NCBI GenBank assembly: GCA_947588785.1
Contig: CANPZN010000008.1
Coordinates: forward strand, 1 to 44,291
Direction of reading: 5' to 3'
Source of the DNA: Candidatus Gastranaerophilales bacterium
Lineage (GTDB): Bacteria > Cyanobacteriota > Vampirovibrionia > Gastranaerophilales > Gastranaerophilaceae
DNA length: 44,291 nucleotides
The position numbers were made by a program, and so were the translations under genes. Below, piece by piece: positions 44,105 to 44,291 of the stretch. Positions within the stretch are counted from its first letter, which is position 1. Every line of letters starts with the position of its first letter. Below the pieces are notes generated by a model, which searched no databases, had not been told where the DNA came from, and saw only the letters and a list, made by a program, of their open reading frames with translations.

Positions 44105-44291
44105 ATGAACAGAACATTAATATCTGTAGTTTCACCCATATATGGTGATAAAAGGAATGTAAAGTTATTATATGATGCCATATGTAATACATTAAATAAT
44201 AAAGATTTTGATTATGAAATAATAATGGTAAATGATTGCTGTCCCTACGGTTCTGGTGAAGAAATAGAAAAAATAGCCAAAACTGATAATA
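44105..44291 (+). CDS. Family 2 glycosyltransferase, 5' end only
   Basis: The ATG directly follows the wecE stop (TAG-ATG). The visible 62 residues include LISVVSPIYGDKRNVKLLYD and EIIMVNDCCPYGSGEEIEKI. These match the opening strand of GT-A, family 2 glycosyltransferases (VVxPxYN...VNDGSxD), with a less usual NDCCPYGS at the sugar-nucleotide site. The gene is cut by the window edge. It probably uses the amino sugar made by WecE. Confidence 0.85.
   Translation, partial: MNRTLISVVSPIYGDKRNVKLLYDAICNTLNNKDFDYEIIMVNDCCPYGSGEEIEKIAKTDN

Noticed and set aside
1-44291. tRNA or rRNA genes
   Set aside because: I looked in the intergenic gaps for T-loop (GTTCGA) and acceptor pairings and for rRNA landmarks and found none. 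A dedicated tRNA search would be more sensitive.

Overview
This window looks like a piece of a low-GC, diderm bacterial chromosome that uses the standard bacterial code. My best guess is a gut relative of the Cyanobacteria in the Melainabacteria/Vampirovibrionia group, possibly Gastranaerophilales. That guess is an inference. It rests on very AT-rich DNA, a primary sigma-70 factor beside a SigF/SigB-type group 3 sigma factor, a type IV pilus pilM-N-O locus, an S-layer-homology protein, a giant AsmA/TamB-like envelope protein and a WecE-type sugar aminotransferase. No rRNA, tRNA, CRISPR array, transposase, integrase or phage gene is visible.

Layout. 1-3.6 kb: two divergent uncharacterised genes, both broken by frameshifts or a stop, with an 11-base G run between them. 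3.6-7.2 kb: a pgpH-ybeY-dgkA operon (minus strand). 7.3-11.8 kb: one 1500-residue AsmA/TamB-like gene. 11.9-14.6 kb: an envelope-stress-like set (Spy/CpxP-like proteins, ECF sigma factor, zinc-finger anti-sigma factor). 14.6-16.8 kb: rsfS, the primary sigma factor and rlmB. 16.9-19.2 kb: a PilM-PilN fusion followed by PilO. 19.6-22.3 kb: secD-secF and a small HTH/zinc-ribbon gene. 22.4-27.9 kb: recA, prepilin peptidase with a SigF-like factor, cdd, murA and a small duplicated-motif protein. 28.2-34.6 kb: an accessory stretch with an SLH protein and uncharacterised proteins, including an HNH-motif protein and a TPR/HExxH protein. 34.8-42.6 kb: proS, then a run of HD-GYP response regulator, histidine kinase, PilZ protein and M16 peptidase. 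43-44.3 kb: wecE and the start of a family 2 glycosyltransferase.

The most interesting feature is a dispersed repeat with about fifteen copies in 44 kb. It has two conserved ends. The A end resembles TTTAATCTAGTGTCGCAACC, usually followed by a small hairpin. The B end resembles TAAAATTTTCTCGGACA. The middle is variable and mosaic. Most copies lie just 3' of genes, but at least four sit inside open reading frames. All of these are in the same orientation and the same reading frame: B reads CPRKF and A reads GEQLYGCDTRLN or a close variant. The in-gene copies keep the frame open, while several intergenic copies contain stops in that frame. Every copy I could find runs B to A along the transcription direction of a flanking or host gene. 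This is reminiscent of the Rickettsia palindromic elements that insert in frame into genes. I know of no description of this element in this lineage, but I could not search.

Many genes fit together functionally: pilus biogenesis (pilMN, pilO, prepilin peptidase, SigF-like factor), a possible cyclic-di-GMP module (HD-GYP, PilZ), and envelope or surface building (AsmA, SLH, murA, wecE, glycosyltransferase, secDF, Spy-like proteins).
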